From the NCBI GenBank assembly GCA_965229445.1, contig OZ245876.1, forward strand, positions 3,410,001 to 3,474,000: a DNA stretch of 64,000 nt, read 5' to 3'. Each line of letters starts with the position of its first letter. Position 1 is the first letter of the stretch. Source of the DNA: Owenweeksia sp965229445 (GTDB taxonomy: Bacteria > Bacteroidota > Bacteroidia > Flavobacteriales > Schleiferiaceae). The notes under the pieces are model-generated. The model had not been told where the DNA came from and did no database searches. It saw only the letters and a program-made list of their open reading frames with translations. Of this stretch, positions 53,320 through 62,055 are shown in pieces. The position numbers were made by a program, and so were the translations under genes.

Positions 53320-54732
53320 TCAGTATCCAAGCACGCTCATCATAGACTGATAAATTTGCTGTTCAGCAAAGAGCTTAGACCATGTATTACCCTCCTCATC
53401 CAGTCCAATGACTACATGTTTGGGCGCTGGAATTAAGCAGTGTTGAATACCGCCGTAGCCCCCAATCGACTCGCCGTAGCCCCCAATCGACTCTTGATAT
53501 GCGCCGGTATGGAAAAATCCAATATGCTGTACCTGCTCCCCATCAAATTTTGGGAGATATATCGCATTTCCATGTTGCTCAGAATTGTAATAATCCTCGC
53601 TGTCACAAGTCAATCCCCCGAGTAATACCTCTTCATAGCTTTGATCCCATCGGTTGATTGCGAGCAAAATGGAGCGTTTATTCAAGCCCCAGGAATCCGG
53701 TAATGTCGTCATGATTGAACCGTTTACCATATCCCATTTTTCGCGGTCATTCTGCTGCTTTTGATCCAGAATTGAAAATATCGTGGCGCCACTTTCGGCT
53801 ACAGTATAGGAACCGAATTCAGTAAAGATATGTGGTTCTGGCACCCCTTGCTCGTTGCACATTTGCTTTATCTGACTAATAATCTCAGTAGCCATATACT
53901 GATAATCATAATCAAATTGTAAGCTATTTTTAAATGGAAATCCCCCGCCGATGTTCAGGGAATCTAATGTCGGGCAAATCTGACGCAGTTTGGTATAAAG
54001 CTGGACACACTTCTGCAACTCGCTCCAGTAATACGCCGTGTCAGTAATGCCAGTATTGATAAAAAAGTGGAGCATCTTAAGCTCATAGCGCTCATTATCT
54101 CTAATCTTCTCTTTATAAAAGTCAATAATATCCTTGTATCCAATACCCAGTCTTGAAGTATAAAACTCAAATTTGGGTCCTTCCTCGGAGGCAATGCGTA
54201 TGCCAACCTTACAAGCTTTCTCCACCACTGCTGCTAACTCATCCGGTTCATTTTCGTTATCAAAAACCGGTATGGTGTTTTTGAAGCCCTGATTTATTAA
54301 TCCGGCCAGGTTGATGATGTATTGGTGGCGTTTAAAACCGTTAGATACTATGTAATGATCTTTGGAAATAAGACCCTCTTCATAAAGCGATTGGATAAGA
54401 TTGATATCGAATGCGCTGGATGTTTCCAGGTGAATGTCGTTCTGCAATGCCTCCTTCATCACAAAGTGGAAATGAGAACTCTTGGTACAGTAGCAATAAT
54501 TGTAATCTCCCTGGTACTTCGCCACCTTCATAGCCTCGGCAAATAGATGCTTTGCACGAGAGATGTTTTCACTAATCTTGGGTAAATGCGTGATTTTTAG
54601 CGGCGTACCGTACTTCTCAATAATGTCCATTAAGGCTATCCCGTGCCAGCGCAAGCAATCCTTCTCAAGCTTGAATTCCTCTTGCGGCCAGGTAAAAGAT
54701 TGGTGGATGAGGTCTTTGTACTTGTGGTGCAT
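53320..54732 (-). CDS. speA: Arginine decarboxylase (biosynthetic, alanine-racemase fold) with internal tandem duplication
   Basis: Removes CO2 from arginine to give agmatine, the first step of the agmatine route to putrescine. 470 aa: PLP-binding Lys84 in YCTKSSHFHF, GGGFPF motif, catalytic Cys in GGLTCDSEDYY and the phosphate-contacting Tyr of TGAYQ. Directly after TGAYQ the heptapeptide ESIGGYG occurs twice (residues 414-420 and 421-427), encoded by two identical 21-bp copies. Relatives have one copy before GIQHCLIP, so this is an in-frame insertion near the active site. Diaminopimelate decarboxylase is less likely given the length and motifs. It heads an operon with the DHS-like and small acidic genes. 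Confidence 0.9.
   Translation of the reverse strand: MHHKYKDLIHQSFTWPQEEFKLEKDCLRWHGIALMDIIEKYGTPLKITHLPKISENISRAKHLFAEAMKVAKYQGDYNYCYCTKSSHFHFVMKEALQNDIHLETSSAFDINLIQSLYEEGLISKDHYIVSNGFKRHQYIINLAGLINQGFKNTIPVFDNENEPDELAAVVEKACKVGIRIASEEGPKFEFYTSRLGIGYKDIIDFYKEKIRDNERYELKMLHFFINTGITDTAYYWSELQKCVQLYTKLRQICPTLDSLNIGGGFPFKNSLQFDYDYQYMATEIISQIKQMCNEQGVPEPHIFTEFGSYTVAESGATIFSILDQKQQNDREKWDMVNGSIMTTLPDSWGLNKRSILLAINRWDQSYEEVLLGGLTCDSEDYYNSEQHGNAIYLPKFDGEQVQHIGFFHTGAYQESIGGYGESIGGYGGIQHCLIPAPKHVVIGLDEEGNTWSKLFAEQQIYQSMMSVLGY
53452..53493. repeat. Perfect 21-bp tandem duplication inside speA
   Basis: Two identical 21-bp units (53452-53472 and 53473-53493), each coding ESIGGYG on the minus strand. 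Identity at every base, including silent positions, indicates a very recent duplication or an assembly slip. Confidence 0.9.
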
Positions 54733-54896
54733 TTACGGGAGATGGGATTGGGTTTTTCTACTCAGGTTTTAAATCTGGCTACTTTTTAATTGCAACATCT
54801 TCTCAACGGGCTTCCTACAGATTCGAAGATTGGAAAGGATCTTACTTCGCTCAACTCAAAGTTAAGCTAGGAACTGGCACCTGAATCCCCTCCTTT

Positions 54897-56087
54897 TCAG
54901 TCTATCACCCCCAGTTCTTTCCCCACCTTTGTGAAGGCCTCCACGGCTTTGTCAAGGTGAGCACGTTCATGGGCGGCGCTTAACTGTACTCTGATGCGGG
55001 CTTGCTCTTTCGGCACCACCGGATAGAAGAATCCGATCACATATATTCCCTCCTCTAATAACCTGTTGGCGAATTTTTGTGACAGAGCGGCATCGTAAAC
55101 CATGATGGGTACGATTGCAGAATCACCATCTTTAATATCGAAGCCAGAGGCCTTAATTTTTTCCTTGAAGTAGGAGACATTGTCCATGAGCTTATCACGA
55201 AGAGAGGTGGTACTGCTCAAGAGCTCCAATACTTTTAAGGATGCGCCAACAATGCTGGGTGCGAGAGAATTTGAAAATAAGTAAGGTCTGGACCGCTGAC
55301 GCAGCATTTCAATTATTTCCTTTCTGCCGCTGGTAAAGCCACCCATGGCACCACCGAGAGCTTTGCCAAGAGTGCCTGTAATAATATCCACCCTTCCTAA
55401 TACGGCACACAACTCAGGCGTACCTCGACCGGTTTTACCGATAAAGCCATGAGCATGGCAATCATCCACCATAACCAGAGCGTCATATTTATCTGCCAAG
55501 TCGCAGATTTTATCCATTTGAGCCACGTAACCATCCATGGAAAAAACGCCGTCGGTAACAATGATTTTGAACCTGGCGGTTTCTGAGGCCTGAATCAACT
55601 TTTCCTCCAAATCCGCCATATCATTATTCGTGTAGCGGAATCTCTGTGCTTTACATAGACGTACCCCATCAATAATGGAAGCATGATTTAGAGCGTCTGA
55701 TATGATGGCATCTTCTGCGGATAACAGGGGTTCAAACACTCCGCCGTTGGCATCAAAGGCCGCGGCATACAAAATGGTGTCTTCCGTACCCAAAAAGTCA
55801 GACAACTTCGTCTCAAGCGTTTTATGGATATCCTGAGTACCGCAAATAAACCTAACCGAAGACATGCCATAACCATGCGTATTCATTGCTTGTTTAGCTG
55901 CTTCAATAACTTCCGGATGTGATGACAAGCCGAGGTAGTTGTTGGAACAGAAGTTCAACACCTTTTTGCCGTTCACCTCAATTTCCGCACCTTGCTCTCC
56001 TTCTATTATCCGTTCAGATTTAAACAATCCATCCGCCTTAATTCCTTCAAGCTCCTTGCTGAGATGGTCTTTAATCTTTCCGTACAT
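54897..56087 (-). CDS. kbl: Glycine C-acetyltransferase (2-amino-3-ketobutyrate CoA ligase)
   Basis: PLP enzyme that cleaves 2-amino-3-oxobutyrate with CoA to glycine and acetyl-CoA in threonine degradation. 396 aa, of family length; motifs NFCSNNYLGLSSHPEV, RFICGTQDIH, SDALNHASIIDG, VDDCHAHGFIGKTGRGT and the PLP Lys in GTLGKALGGAMGG. KAPA synthase or another alpha-oxoamine synthase is distinguished by RFICGTQ. threonine dehydrogenase is not adjacent. It is a separate transcript unit, 164 bp before speA, where no clear control element was seen. Confidence 0.94.
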   Translation of the reverse strand: MYGKIKDHLSKELEGIKADGLFKSERIIEGEQGAEIEVNGKKVLNFCSNNYLGLSSHPEVIEAAKQAMNTHGYGMSSVRFICGTQDIHKTLETKLSDFLGTEDTILYAAAFDANGGVFEPLLSAEDAIISDALNHASIIDGVRLCKAQRFRYTNNDMADLEEKLIQASETARFKIIVTDGVFSMDGYVAQMDKICDLADKYDALVMVDDCHAHGFIGKTGRGTPELCAVLGRVDIITGTLGKALGGAMGGFTSGRKEIIEMLRQRSRPYLFSNSLAPSIVGASLKVLELLSSTTSLRDKLMDNVSYFKEKIKASGFDIKDGDSAIVPIMVYDAALSQKFANRLLEEGIYVIGFFYPVVPKEQARIRVQLSAAHERAHLDKAVEAFTKVGKELGVID

Positions 56088-56150
56088 AAACTCGATTTTG
56101 ATTCTTAAAAATTATGGAATCACAAGCAGACACCACGGCAACTAGTTGGC

Positions 56151-57584
56151 TTATTCCTGAACTTGCTCTTCCTCAAAAGCCTCTTTCTCCTTCTCATTAA
56201 CCCATCCTCCTCCTATGGCTTTGTACAAAGCCATGTATGACCTGAGAAGATCACCTCGGGAGGAGGCTAAGGCCAATTGCGCTTCAAACGCCTGACGTTG
56301 AGATTCCAGATACTCCAGGTAGCTGGTTGCGCCACGAATATATCTTTGATCTGATAAATTTAAGGCATTTAGAGCCGCTTCAGTTCGTTCAATATTCGCC
56401 ACAATTCTATCTTCATTCGCTCGTATTCCGATCAGGGCTGATTCTACTTCAGATAAGGCGATTAAGACTTGGTTCTCATAATTATACAGTGCCGCCTGGG
56501 TTCCTGCTTTTTCGAATTGCACTCTTCTCAAATTCTGGTTCCAGTGAAATAAGGGAGCTAGAAGTCCTGCGCTGGCATTCCACGCAAATGATGAGGCTCC
56601 TAAATTTGCAAAGTCATTACCTGCTACTCCGGCCAAACCAGACAAGGTAATAGCCGGAAAGCGATTGGCCTGAGCCACTCCTATCAAGGCATTTTGAGCA
56701 ACTGCATCGTACCAGGCCTGCTGGATGTCCGGACGGCGTTCAATTATTTGCGCCGGCAAGCCGGGAGGAAGGTCACCTTGAAGGCTTATTTCTTTCAGCG
56801 GGAGACCTCTTTGTACCGGCCCTGGGTTTTGACCAGTTAACAATCTGAGCGCTAACATACTATTATAATACAGCTCTCGATAAAGCGGTATGGCCTGTTT
56901 GGCGATGGCATACTGAATCTGAGATTGGTTTAATTCAATTTCGGCGGCAATTCCTTTTTCAAACCTTGCCTGGATAATATCCAAAGTACTTTGTCTCAAC
57001 TTGAGGGTCTCTTCTGATATCCGCAGACCAGCTTCATATTCCAGCAGATTAAAGTACTGACTGATCACTTCACTGATGAGTGAAATCTGTACGGCCCGCT
57101 GTGCTGAAATTGAGCTTAGGTAACTGGCTTTGGCGTTCTGACTCATACGCCTGTATTTCCCCCAGAAATCGATCTCCCAGCTAAAAGTTGCCCCGCCCAA
57201 TATCACATCCAAATCCTGTCCGGTGGGTAAGTTGATATAATTACCAGACGTTACGCTACCTGTAGCATTAATTTTAGGACCAAATTCCCCCTTAGCGATG
57301 CGGGTTTGTAATCGAGCTTGCTCTACCCTTTGGGCAGCAATCAGCAGATTGCGGTTGGTATCTAGAGCTACCCGTACCAGCGAATCCAATACGGGATCAT
57401 TAAACATTGTCCACCAACTCACTAATTCCGATGAATCGGGGGCTAATGAATCACTTAAATACTCTTCAGGCACATTAACGGGATGCTCGGTAAGATTCGG
57501 TCCAACGCTGCAAGATTGCTGGAGAATCATTAATAATCCGCCTGCTGCTATTAAGGTAAATGATATTGATTTAATTCCTTTCAT
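56151..57584 (-). CDS. TolC-like outer-membrane efflux lipoprotein (NodT/OprM type)
   Basis: 477 aa with a lipoprotein signal (ILQQSC, Cys25), so it is a lipid-anchored outer-membrane channel as in OprM. Two repeated OEP domains (about 60-270 and 275-465) with long helices; SWEIDFWGKYRR and GASYLEYLESQRQAFEAQL (shared with NodT) are visible. Its ATG overlaps the RND pump stop by 4 bp. Third gene of the efflux operon. Confidence 0.93.
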   Translation of the reverse strand: MKGIKSISFTLIAAGGLLMILQQSCSVGPNLTEHPVNVPEEYLSDSLAPDSSELVSWWTMFNDPVLDSLVRVALDTNRNLLIAAQRVEQARLQTRIAKGEFGPKINATGSVTSGNYINLPTGQDLDVILGGATFSWEIDFWGKYRRMSQNAKASYLSSISAQRAVQISLISEVISQYFNLLEYEAGLRISEETLKLRQSTLDIIQARFEKGIAAEIELNQSQIQYAIAKQAIPLYRELYYNSMLALRLLTGQNPGPVQRGLPLKEISLQGDLPPGLPAQIIERRPDIQQAWYDAVAQNALIGVAQANRFPAITLSGLAGVAGNDFANLGASSFAWNASAGLLAPLFHWNQNLRRVQFEKAGTQAALYNYENQVLIALSEVESALIGIRANEDRIVANIERTEAALNALNLSDQRYIRGATSYLEYLESQRQAFEAQLALASSRGDLLRSYMALYKAIGGGWVNEKEKEAFEEEQVQE

Positions 57585-60500
57585 TCCTTTACCGGCTCAC
57601 GCTTATTTTCGTATTTAAACAGCTTTCCTACTGCAACAAAAAGCATGGGATAAAAGAACACGCCTAAGAAGGTTGCCAAAGTCATCCCACCCAAAAGAGC
57701 CATTCCCATCACCTTTCTTGCTTCAGCTCCACTGCCCGAGGCAAAAATCAGCGGTAATATTCCAAGAATAAAAGAAAAGGCAGTCATTAAAATTGGTCGG
57801 AACCTTAAGCGGGCCGCTTCGACGGCAGAATCGTACAGGCTTTTCCCTTTGTCAAACTCCAATTTTGCAAATTCTACGATCAGAATGGCATTCTTGGCGG
57901 CCATTGCTATCAACATCACCAATGAAATTTGGGCGAAGATGTTGGTTTCATAACTAAGGCTGAAAAATCTGGCCAAATAGAGAAACAGAAAAGCGCCTAA
58001 TATGGCGAAAGGTGTACCCAGCAAGATACTTAGCGGTAGAGACCAACTTTCGTATTGTGCGGCCAGGATTAGAAATACAAACACCAGGGAGAATACAAAA
58101 ACGATTGCCGTGGCTCCTCCAGCCTTTTTCTCCTGATAACTCATATTGGCCCAGCTATAACCCATATCGCTTGGAAGCACCTCTGCCGCTACTTCTTCCA
58201 GCGCATCCAAGGCCTGGGTGGAGCTATAACCTTCGGCCGGACCACCGGTAATCTCCGCACTTCTGAAAAGGTTAAACCGATTGGTATATTCCGGCCCGGT
58301 AGACTTCTTAACCCTGGCAAAGCTGGATAAAGGTGTCATCGTGCCCTCCTGGTTCTTAACCTGTGCCAAATTCAGTATGGAGGCATCATTGCGATATTCC
58401 GGTTCCGCCATAATATAGGTTTTATATAACCGGCCAAACCTGGTAAAATCATTCACATAAGCCCCGCCCAGGAAGGCTCCGAAAGTGTCATAGACGTCTG
58501 CAATCTTTACCCCGGTCTTTAAAACCTTATCATTATTGATGACTACCTCTCTCTGTGGCACATTAGCCTGGTAAAGCGAAAAGGCGTTCCCGATTTCCGG
58601 TCTCGCCATGGCGGCCTGTACAAACTTCTGAGTTTGCTCTGCCAGGTATTGGGGCGGGTTAGCACCCTTATCTTGCAACTGAAAAGTAAATCCCGATCCC
58701 GTGCCTATACCTGGAATGGGCGGCGGACCAAAACAAAAGGCTATACCGCCATTGATGTTCTGACGCAAGAGAAAATTAATCTTATTAATCACCTGATTGG
58801 CGTCCAAATCGCGCTCGTCCCAAGCTCTTAAACTCAAGAAAATCATTGCGGCATTGGTGCTACTCGTACCAGACAATATGCTATATCCGGCCGCACTTGT
58901 ATACATTTCAACTTCTTCAACCTGAGAAATCAGTGCTTCTATTTCTTTAACCACATCATCGGTGCGTTGTAAGCTGGCGGCATCAGGCAGCTGAACATTG
59001 ATGAAAGCATAACCCATATCCTCAGCGGGTACGAAACCACCAGGTACTTGTTTACCAAAAAACAGCGCCGCAATCAAAGCCACTACAATAAACACCGCCC
59101 CGCGAGTAAGCTTTCTTGAGGCCACTTTGGTCCATGAAAGATAGCCTTCTGCGGTGCGGTCAAAACCACGATTAAATCCTCCAAAGAACTTACCGAGTAA
59201 CCCGGTTGGCTTAGACCCTGGCTTGAGCAGTAATGAACAGAGCGCGGGAGATAGAGACAGGGCATTTACAGAAGAAACCACCACAGAAACGGCTATGGTA
59301 ATGGCAAATTGCTGATATAAACTGCCTGTAATTCCGGCCATGGCCGCTGTAGGTGCAAAAACCGCTACTAAAACAAGTGTGGTGGCAATTACCGGAGCAG
59401 TTACCTCTTTCATAGCCCGGTTAGTAGCTTCTTTAGGTGAAAACCCCTTATCCAAATTTTGCTGAACGGCCTCAACCACCACTATAGCATCATCAACCAC
59501 AATACCAATGGCCAGTACCAGGCCTAATAAGGAAAGAACATTTATGGTAAAACCCAGCAATGGGAAGAGCATAAAAGCACCTATCAGGGAAACAGGAATG
59601 GCCAGGGTTGGAATGATGGTGGCCCGCCAGTCCTGAATAAAAAGGTAAACCACTAAAATTACCAGAAGTAGGGCAATGACCAGTGTAACCACAATTTCCT
59701 CCAGACCAGCAGTAATCGCCAGCGTAGTGTCTAGTGAAACTTCATAATCTAATCCGGGAGGAAAAGAAGCGCTCAGTTCACTCATTTCCTGGCGAATAGT
59801 ACTTGCTAATTCAACCGCATTAGAACCTGGCGATTGATACAAAGCAATCATCCCGGTGGGTTTATCGTTAAACCTGGTGGTCATTTCATAGGTTTCTACA
59901 CCTAGCTCAACCCGGGCGATATCCCTAATTTTTATTTGCGATCCATCCTCATTGGTCCGCACTACAATTTCCCCGAATTCCTCAGGACTTTTCAACCTCT
60001 CGGGTAGATTTACCGCATAGGTAAACTCGGTGCCGGGAGGGGCTGGTTCAGAACCAAATTTGCCACCAGGAGCAACCAGGTTTTGCTCCTTTATGGCGTT
60101 CTTAATATCAGGGATAGTGATGCCTGCATGAGCCAGCCTATCGGGTTTTACCCAAATTCTCATGGCGTAGTCGCTAGATCCTAGCACATCCACCCTACCC
60201 ACCCCGGGTATTCTTGCCAGTTGATCCTTTATATTAATCAAGGCATAGTTGCCGAGAAAATTTCTGTCATACCGTCCATCAGGGGAGTAAACAGAAACCA
60301 GCATTAGAATATTGGGCAAAGACTTTTTGGTAGTTACCCCTAAACGCTTTACCTCTTCCGGCAGTTTAGCGGTAGCAGCAGATACATTGTTCTGAGTAAA
60401 TACAGTATTCATATCCGGATCCGTCCCCACTTCAAACGACACTTGAATAACGGAAGTGCCATTGTTTGCGTTAACAGACTTCATGTAGATCATATTGTCT

Positions 60501-60733
60501 ACACCATTGATCTGTTGCTCAAGGGGAGTGGTTACGGCCTCCTCCACGATAAGGGCATTGGCTCCGGTATAAGTGGAGCGTACTTCCACCACTGGTGGAG
60601 TAATATTGGGGTATTGTTCAATAGGCAACTGTAGAGCCGAAACCACCCCCAAAATCACAATGATGATGGATATCACGAACGACACGATGGGCCGTTCAAC
60701 AAAGAAATTCTTGTAGGTAAATTCTTCGCTCAT
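57581..60733 (-). CDS. RND multidrug efflux pump, HAE1/AcrB type
   Basis: 1050 aa, of AcrB length, with 12 TMs in the 1+5+1+5 layout and two periplasmic loops. Proton relay Asp-Asp in TM4 (GIVVDDAIVVVEA) and Lys in TM10 (AAKNAILIVEFAK) are conserved, so it is an active drug/proton antiporter. N-terminal FFVERPIVSFVISIIIV is the AcrB-type first helix. Substrates are not predictable. It overlaps the adaptor stop by 1 bp and the TolC-like gene by 4 bp. Confidence 0.97.
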   Translation of the reverse strand: MSEEFTYKNFFVERPIVSFVISIIIVILGVVSALQLPIEQYPNITPPVVEVRSTYTGANALIVEEAVTTPLEQQINGVDNMIYMKSVNANNGTSVIQVSFEVGTDPDMNTVFTQNNVSAATAKLPEEVKRLGVTTKKSLPNILMLVSVYSPDGRYDRNFLGNYALINIKDQLARIPGVGRVDVLGSSDYAMRIWVKPDRLAHAGITIPDIKNAIKEQNLVAPGGKFGSEPAPPGTEFTYAVNLPERLKSPEEFGEIVVRTNEDGSQIKIRDIARVELGVETYEMTTRFNDKPTGMIALYQSPGSNAVELASTIRQEMSELSASFPPGLDYEVSLDTTLAITAGLEEIVVTLVIALLLVILVVYLFIQDWRATIIPTLAIPVSLIGAFMLFPLLGFTINVLSLLGLVLAIGIVVDDAIVVVEAVQQNLDKGFSPKEATNRAMKEVTAPVIATTLVLVAVFAPTAAMAGITGSLYQQFAITIAVSVVVSSVNALSLSPALCSLLLKPGSKPTGLLGKFFGGFNRGFDRTAEGYLSWTKVASRKLTRGAVFIVVALIAALFFGKQVPGGFVPAEDMGYAFINVQLPDAASLQRTDDVVKEIEALISQVEEVEMYTSAAGYSILSGTSSTNAAMIFLSLRAWDERDLDANQVINKINFLLRQNINGGIAFCFGPPPIPGIGTGSGFTFQLQDKGANPPQYLAEQTQKFVQAAMARPEIGNAFSLYQANVPQREVVINNDKVLKTGVKIADVYDTFGAFLGGAYVNDFTRFGRLYKTYIMAEPEYRNDASILNLAQVKNQEGTMTPLSSFARVKKSTGPEYTNRFNLFRSAEITGGPAEGYSSTQALDALEEVAAEVLPSDMGYSWANMSYQEKKAGGATAIVFVFSLVFVFLILAAQYESWSLPLSILLGTPFAILGAFLFLYLARFFSLSYETNIFAQISLVMLIAMAAKNAILIVEFAKLEFDKGKSLYDSAVEAARLRFRPILMTAFSFILGILPLIFASGSGAEARKVMGMALLGGMTLATFLGVFFYPMLFVAVGKLFKYENKREPVKE

Positions 60734-61905
60734 TAATTGTCGCGTTGCGATTCGAATTTTACCAACTCCGCCTCTACGGGCATGCCATCCTTGGCCATTT
60801 GTAAACCGGTGAATACAAGCTTCTCATCGCCGGTCAATCCCTCTTTGACCATCACTTTATCCCCCTGCACCGCACCTATGGTAATAGGCCTTATTGAGAC
60901 TATGCCTGATTCATCCACAAGTTTTACCGAGGTAACATTTTGAGTTTGCACCAGACAGCGATAAGGAATCATCACGGCATCTTCAATAACTTCCATGGTC
61001 ACCCTCAGTTTGGCAAACTGTCCGGGTCTCAACAATCGATCTGGATTAGGAAATTCGGCCTGGATGAGTATGGTTCCGGTAGTAGGGTCTACTCCTCGAT
61101 CTAAAAACTTCACTCTCCCGGATTGATTGAAGAAAATTCCATCGGCAAGAATTAACTCCAGAGGTATCGGACTGCGCCTGGAAGCTTCCGCATCCATAGA
61201 ATCCTGCTTTTGCCTTTCAATTAAATCACGCCGGATTTCGAGGTAATCTTCTTCCGTTAAGAAGAACTCCACCAAGACAGAATCTATCCTGGATACGGTA
61301 TTTAAAACCGTGGCATTAATTGATCCTCCAACATACTCACCAACTTTGGCTCCAGTCTTACCAATTACCCCATCAATGGGAGCCCGAATTTCGGTATAAC
61401 TTAGGTTAATCTCACTTAAATTGAGGTTGGCCTTAGCTGCATCTACCCTCTTAGCGGCCGCTTCTCTGTTGGCAATAGCCGCATCCAGATCACTTTTTGA
61501 TACGGCATTGATATCTGCGAGAGGCTTGATACGCTCATAATCATTTTCAGCCTGAATAAGCGCTGCGCGCGCTTCTTCATAAGAACTTCTGGAAGCCGAG
61601 ACTTCTTGTTTAGATGGCAATGGGTCAATGATGTACAACAATTGGCCCTTTTTGACCCGGCTTCCTTCACGAAATAAAATGTCTTCCAAAAAACCATCAA
61701 CGCGTGCCCGGATAGGAATATCTGCTGCGCCATAAATCTGACCTACAAAATCCTTTTTTACTTCAAGCTTTTCCACCTGGGGTTTTACTACCTCAACTTT
61801 TGGTGGCGCAGGGGCACCAGCTTTTTCCTGCTTACACTGTGGTAAAAACAGAATGCACCCGAGTAACAGTAGGAATGGTTTGGCAATTCTAATCATGACA
61901 AGCAT
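60733..61905 (-). CDS. RND efflux periplasmic adaptor (membrane fusion lipoprotein)
   Basis: 390 aa from ATG 61905; ATG 61896 (MIRIAKPFLLLL) is probably the real start because the -7 box at 61916 places the transcript start close to 61910. A lipoprotein signal ends in LPQC (about Cys24 counting from 61905). A lipoyl-like half and helical hairpin (about 70-200; RSSYEEARAALIQAENDYERI, coiled coil) are followed by beta-barrel and membrane-proximal domains, as in AcrA/MexA. First gene of the adaptor-pump-channel operon; no dedicated regulator is adjacent. Confidence 0.93.
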   Translation of the reverse strand: MLVMIRIAKPFLLLLGCILFLPQCKQEKAGAPAPPKVEVVKPQVEKLEVKKDFVGQIYGAADIPIRARVDGFLEDILFREGSRVKKGQLLYIIDPLPSKQEVSASRSSYEEARAALIQAENDYERIKPLADINAVSKSDLDAAIANREAAAKRVDAAKANLNLSEINLSYTEIRAPIDGVIGKTGAKVGEYVGGSINATVLNTVSRIDSVLVEFFLTEEDYLEIRRDLIERQKQDSMDAEASRRSPIPLELILADGIFFNQSGRVKFLDRGVDPTTGTILIQAEFPNPDRLLRPGQFAKLRVTMEVIEDAVMIPYRCLVQTQNVTSVKLVDESGIVSIRPITIGAVQGDKVMVKEGLTGDEKLVFTGLQMAKDGMPVEAELVKFESQRDN

Positions 61906-61915
61906 TGGATTACCA

Positions 61916-61923
61916 CAAATTTA
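61916..61923 (-). promoter_or_regulatory. -7 box of the RND efflux operon
   Basis: On the minus strand TAAATTTG, an exact TAnnTTTG box, ending 10 bp before the ATG at 61905. No TTTG at the expected distance was found upstream. Confidence 0.5.
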
Positions 61924-61994
61924 GACTTATGCCTGATATATGCTAATTTTTTCTGCTCCCGATAAACCCGGCGAAAAATCGGTAAGGAAGTAAC

Positions 61995-62032
61995 AAAAGT
62001 GACGGATGGGTGGGGGGGGATCCATCACTTTT
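61995..62032 (-). terminator. Terminator of the 62056-63723 gene, with an eight-base G/C-run loop
   Basis: A 13-bp inverted repeat (aaaagtgacggat at 61995-62007; atccatcactttt at 62020-62032) with a single mismatch and a 12-bp loop holding eight consecutive G on the + strand (C on the minus strand). Read on the minus strand it follows the gene's stop by 24 bp, and the stem ends in TTTT then GTTACTT. Confidence 0.65.
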
Positions 62033-62055
62033 CAAATTTTGGCTCAGTAAGTCAG

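Noticed and set aside
53440..53500. Tandem repeats read as a small CRISPR
   Set aside because: Only two adjacent copies without spacers, inside an open frame that stays intact.
54733..54896. 164-bp gap before kbl's end and speA as a riboswitch
   Set aside because: I see no conserved aptamer-like core and no clear hairpin series.
56139..56148. Palindrome CAACTAGTTG after the TolC-like gene as a terminator
   Set aside because: No loop and no T-run follow on the minus strand.
61995..62032. G-quadruplex in the hairpin loop
   Set aside because: Only one long G run and a short one; four separate tracts are not present.
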